Shown: piece by piece, positions 5,778-6,075 of the stretch
How positions within the stretch are numbered: position 1 is the first letter of the stretch
Layout: each line of letters starts with the position of its first letter
Source of the DNA: Solirubrobacterales bacterium
Lineage (GTDB): Bacteria > Actinomycetota > Thermoleophilia > Solirubrobacterales > Solirubrobacteraceae
Direction of reading: 5' to 3'
NCBI GenBank assembly: GCA_027314825.1
Contig: DAHVAB010000164.1
Coordinates: forward strand, 1-6,075
DNA: 6,075 nucleotides
Notes under the pieces: generated by a model
The model's input: only the letters and a program-made list of their open reading frames with translations
Told to the model about the DNA's origin: nothing
The model's database searches: none
Program-made: the position numbers and the translations under genes

Positions 5778-5860
5778 GGGTCGGCACCCGCGCATGAGGT
5801 GCGCGGGTTGAGCGTCCAGGAATGGCCTGGGCGCCGACCGCAATCATGGAGGTGCCGACC
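5778..5860 (+). ncRNA. Structured leader of the IS110 transposase, possible bridge RNA segment
   Basis: Read as plus-strand RNA, this stretch holds several stems. Hairpin A is CCCGCGCA (5787-5794) with TGCGCGGG (5800-5807), 8 perfect pairs and a 5-nt loop. Hairpin B is GCGTCCAGG (5812-5820) with CCTGGGCGC (5826-5834), 9 pairs with one G-U and a 5-nt loop. A closing stem joins GGTCGGCACC (5779-5788) with GGTGCCGACC (5851-5860), 10 perfect pairs ending immediately before the ATG; its last two pairs compete with hairpin A. GGTCGGC can instead pair with the second GCCGACC at 5833-5839. IS110-family elements are known to encode bridge RNAs from a non-coding end, so this may be part of one, but the recognisable large target- and donor-binding internal loops are not obvious. 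A regulatory leader is the alternative. Confidence 0.45.
5848..5853 (+). promoter_or_regulatory. Shine-Dalgarno site of the IS110 transposase
   Basis: GGAGGT ends 7 nt before the ATG at 5861 and decides that start over the in-frame ATG at 5846, which overlaps the site itself. Its 3' bases (5851-5853) fall inside the 5851-5860 arm of the long closing stem, so base pairing there would restrict ribosome access. Confidence 0.7.
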
Positions 5861-6075
5861 ATGGCGCAGGTTAGGACGTTCGTGGGGTTGGATGTGCATG
5901 CGGCGAAGGTGGTCGCGGTCACGGTGGACCGGGTGTCGGGCGAGATGCGCTCGCGCAGGCTCTCTGGCAGGACGAGTGCGGTGGTGGAGTTCTGCGCCGG
6001 CTTGCCAGGTCCGGCGCGCGTGGCGTATGAGGCTGGGCCGACAGGGTTCACGCTCGCCAGAGCGCTCGCGGATGC
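5861..6075 (+). CDS. IS110-family transposase, N-terminal part (cut by window edge)
   Basis: An open frame runs from the ATG at 5861 to the last base (71 complete codons). The translation starts MAQVRTFVGLDVHAAKVVAVTVD and contains VAYEAGPTGFTLARAL. GLDVH holds Asp11 and YEAGPTG holds Glu57, the first two acidic residues of the RuvC-like DEDD domain of IS110-family recombinases; the remaining acidic residues and the C-terminal domain with its catalytic serine lie outside the window. These enzymes insert circular element intermediates at short specific targets, guided by an element-encoded bridge RNA where this has been studied. A strong Shine-Dalgarno sequence supports the start. It is divergent from the metal regulator gene. 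Whether it is intact, and whether it belongs to the IS110 or IS1111 group, cannot be told from this part. Confidence 0.88.
   Translation, partial: MAQVRTFVGLDVHAAKVVAVTVDRVSGEMRSRRLSGRTSAVVEFCAGLPGPARVAYEAGPTGFTLARALAD

Larger units (their letters stand above)
5778..6075 (+). mobile_element. IS110-family insertion sequence, left part only
   Basis: Defined by the transposase N-terminus at 5861 and the structured non-coding leader before it. IS110 elements lack conventional terminal inverted repeats and often make no target duplication, so the left boundary cannot be fixed by eye. 5778 is a working limit at the start of the closing stem; the true end could be anywhere between about 5735 and 5860. 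The right end is beyond the window. Confidence 0.5.

Noticed and set aside
5721..5843. Longer start for the metal regulator (ATG at 5843)
   Set aside because: The extra residues are translated from the inverted repeats of the transposase leader and do not match the family N-terminus.
5846..5860. Upstream in-frame ATG at 5846 as the transposase start
   Set aside because: It overlaps the GGAGGT site that serves the ATG at 5861 and has no site of its own.
5569..6051. Minus-strand frame opposite the transposase start and the regulator start
   Set aside because: It overlaps two well-supported genes, and no motif is visible.

Overview
This is a very GC-rich window with densely packed genes and short intergenic gaps. 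The coding style and protein sequences suggest a high-GC actinobacterium, possibly of the Thermoleophilia (Solirubrobacterales-like). That placement is an inference from family resemblance; no rRNA gene or other marker is present. Nearly all of the DNA is ordinary chromosomal housekeeping and regulatory content. The right edge carries the start of an IS110-family transposase gene.

Layout: (1) Positions 1-216 hold a tandem repeat (period about 95-100 bp) built from copies of the 3' end of the neighbouring gene plus its downstream spacer; the array runs off the left edge. (2) 189-890, minus strand: a HAD-family hydrolase of the haloacid-dehalogenase type II group. (3) 891-956: a 66-bp divergent promoter region with nested GCAGGC/GCCTGC inverted repeats. 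(4) 957-2117 and 2117-3016: sucC and sucD, the beta and alpha subunits of succinyl-CoA synthetase, joined by a TGATG overlap. (5) 3021-3848: an unrecognised Ala/Gly/Pro-rich protein with a helical heptad segment at each end and four near-identical 28-residue repeats between them; it probably rides on the sucCD transcript. (6) 3903-4988: a stand-alone PLP-dependent fold-type I aminotransferase. (7) 5007-5720, minus strand: a DtxR/MntR-family metal-dependent repressor, convergent with the aminotransferase (18 bp between stop codons). (8) 5745-5860: a strongly structured, non-coding stretch with several perfect or near-perfect stems. (9) 5861-6075: the N-terminal part of an IS110-family DEDD transposase, cut by the window edge.

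How the parts relate: sucCD performs the substrate-level phosphorylation step of the TCA cycle. The repeat protein gene sits directly behind it without a visible promoter, so co-expression is likely but its job is unknown. The HAD hydrolase is read from the opposite side of the sucC promoter region. The aminotransferase and the metal regulator are separate units. sucC, the aminotransferase and the regulator all lack a Shine-Dalgarno sequence and have a TANNNT hexamer 7-10 nt before the ATG, which suggests leaderless or near-leaderless transcripts. HAD, sucD and the transposase have clear Shine-Dalgarno sequences.

The most interesting region is the structured leader of the IS110 transposase. 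IS110 elements encode bridge RNAs from a non-coding end, and this leader also has two mutually exclusive pairings, one of which would cover part of the transposase ribosome-binding site. The left boundary of the element cannot be fixed from this window.
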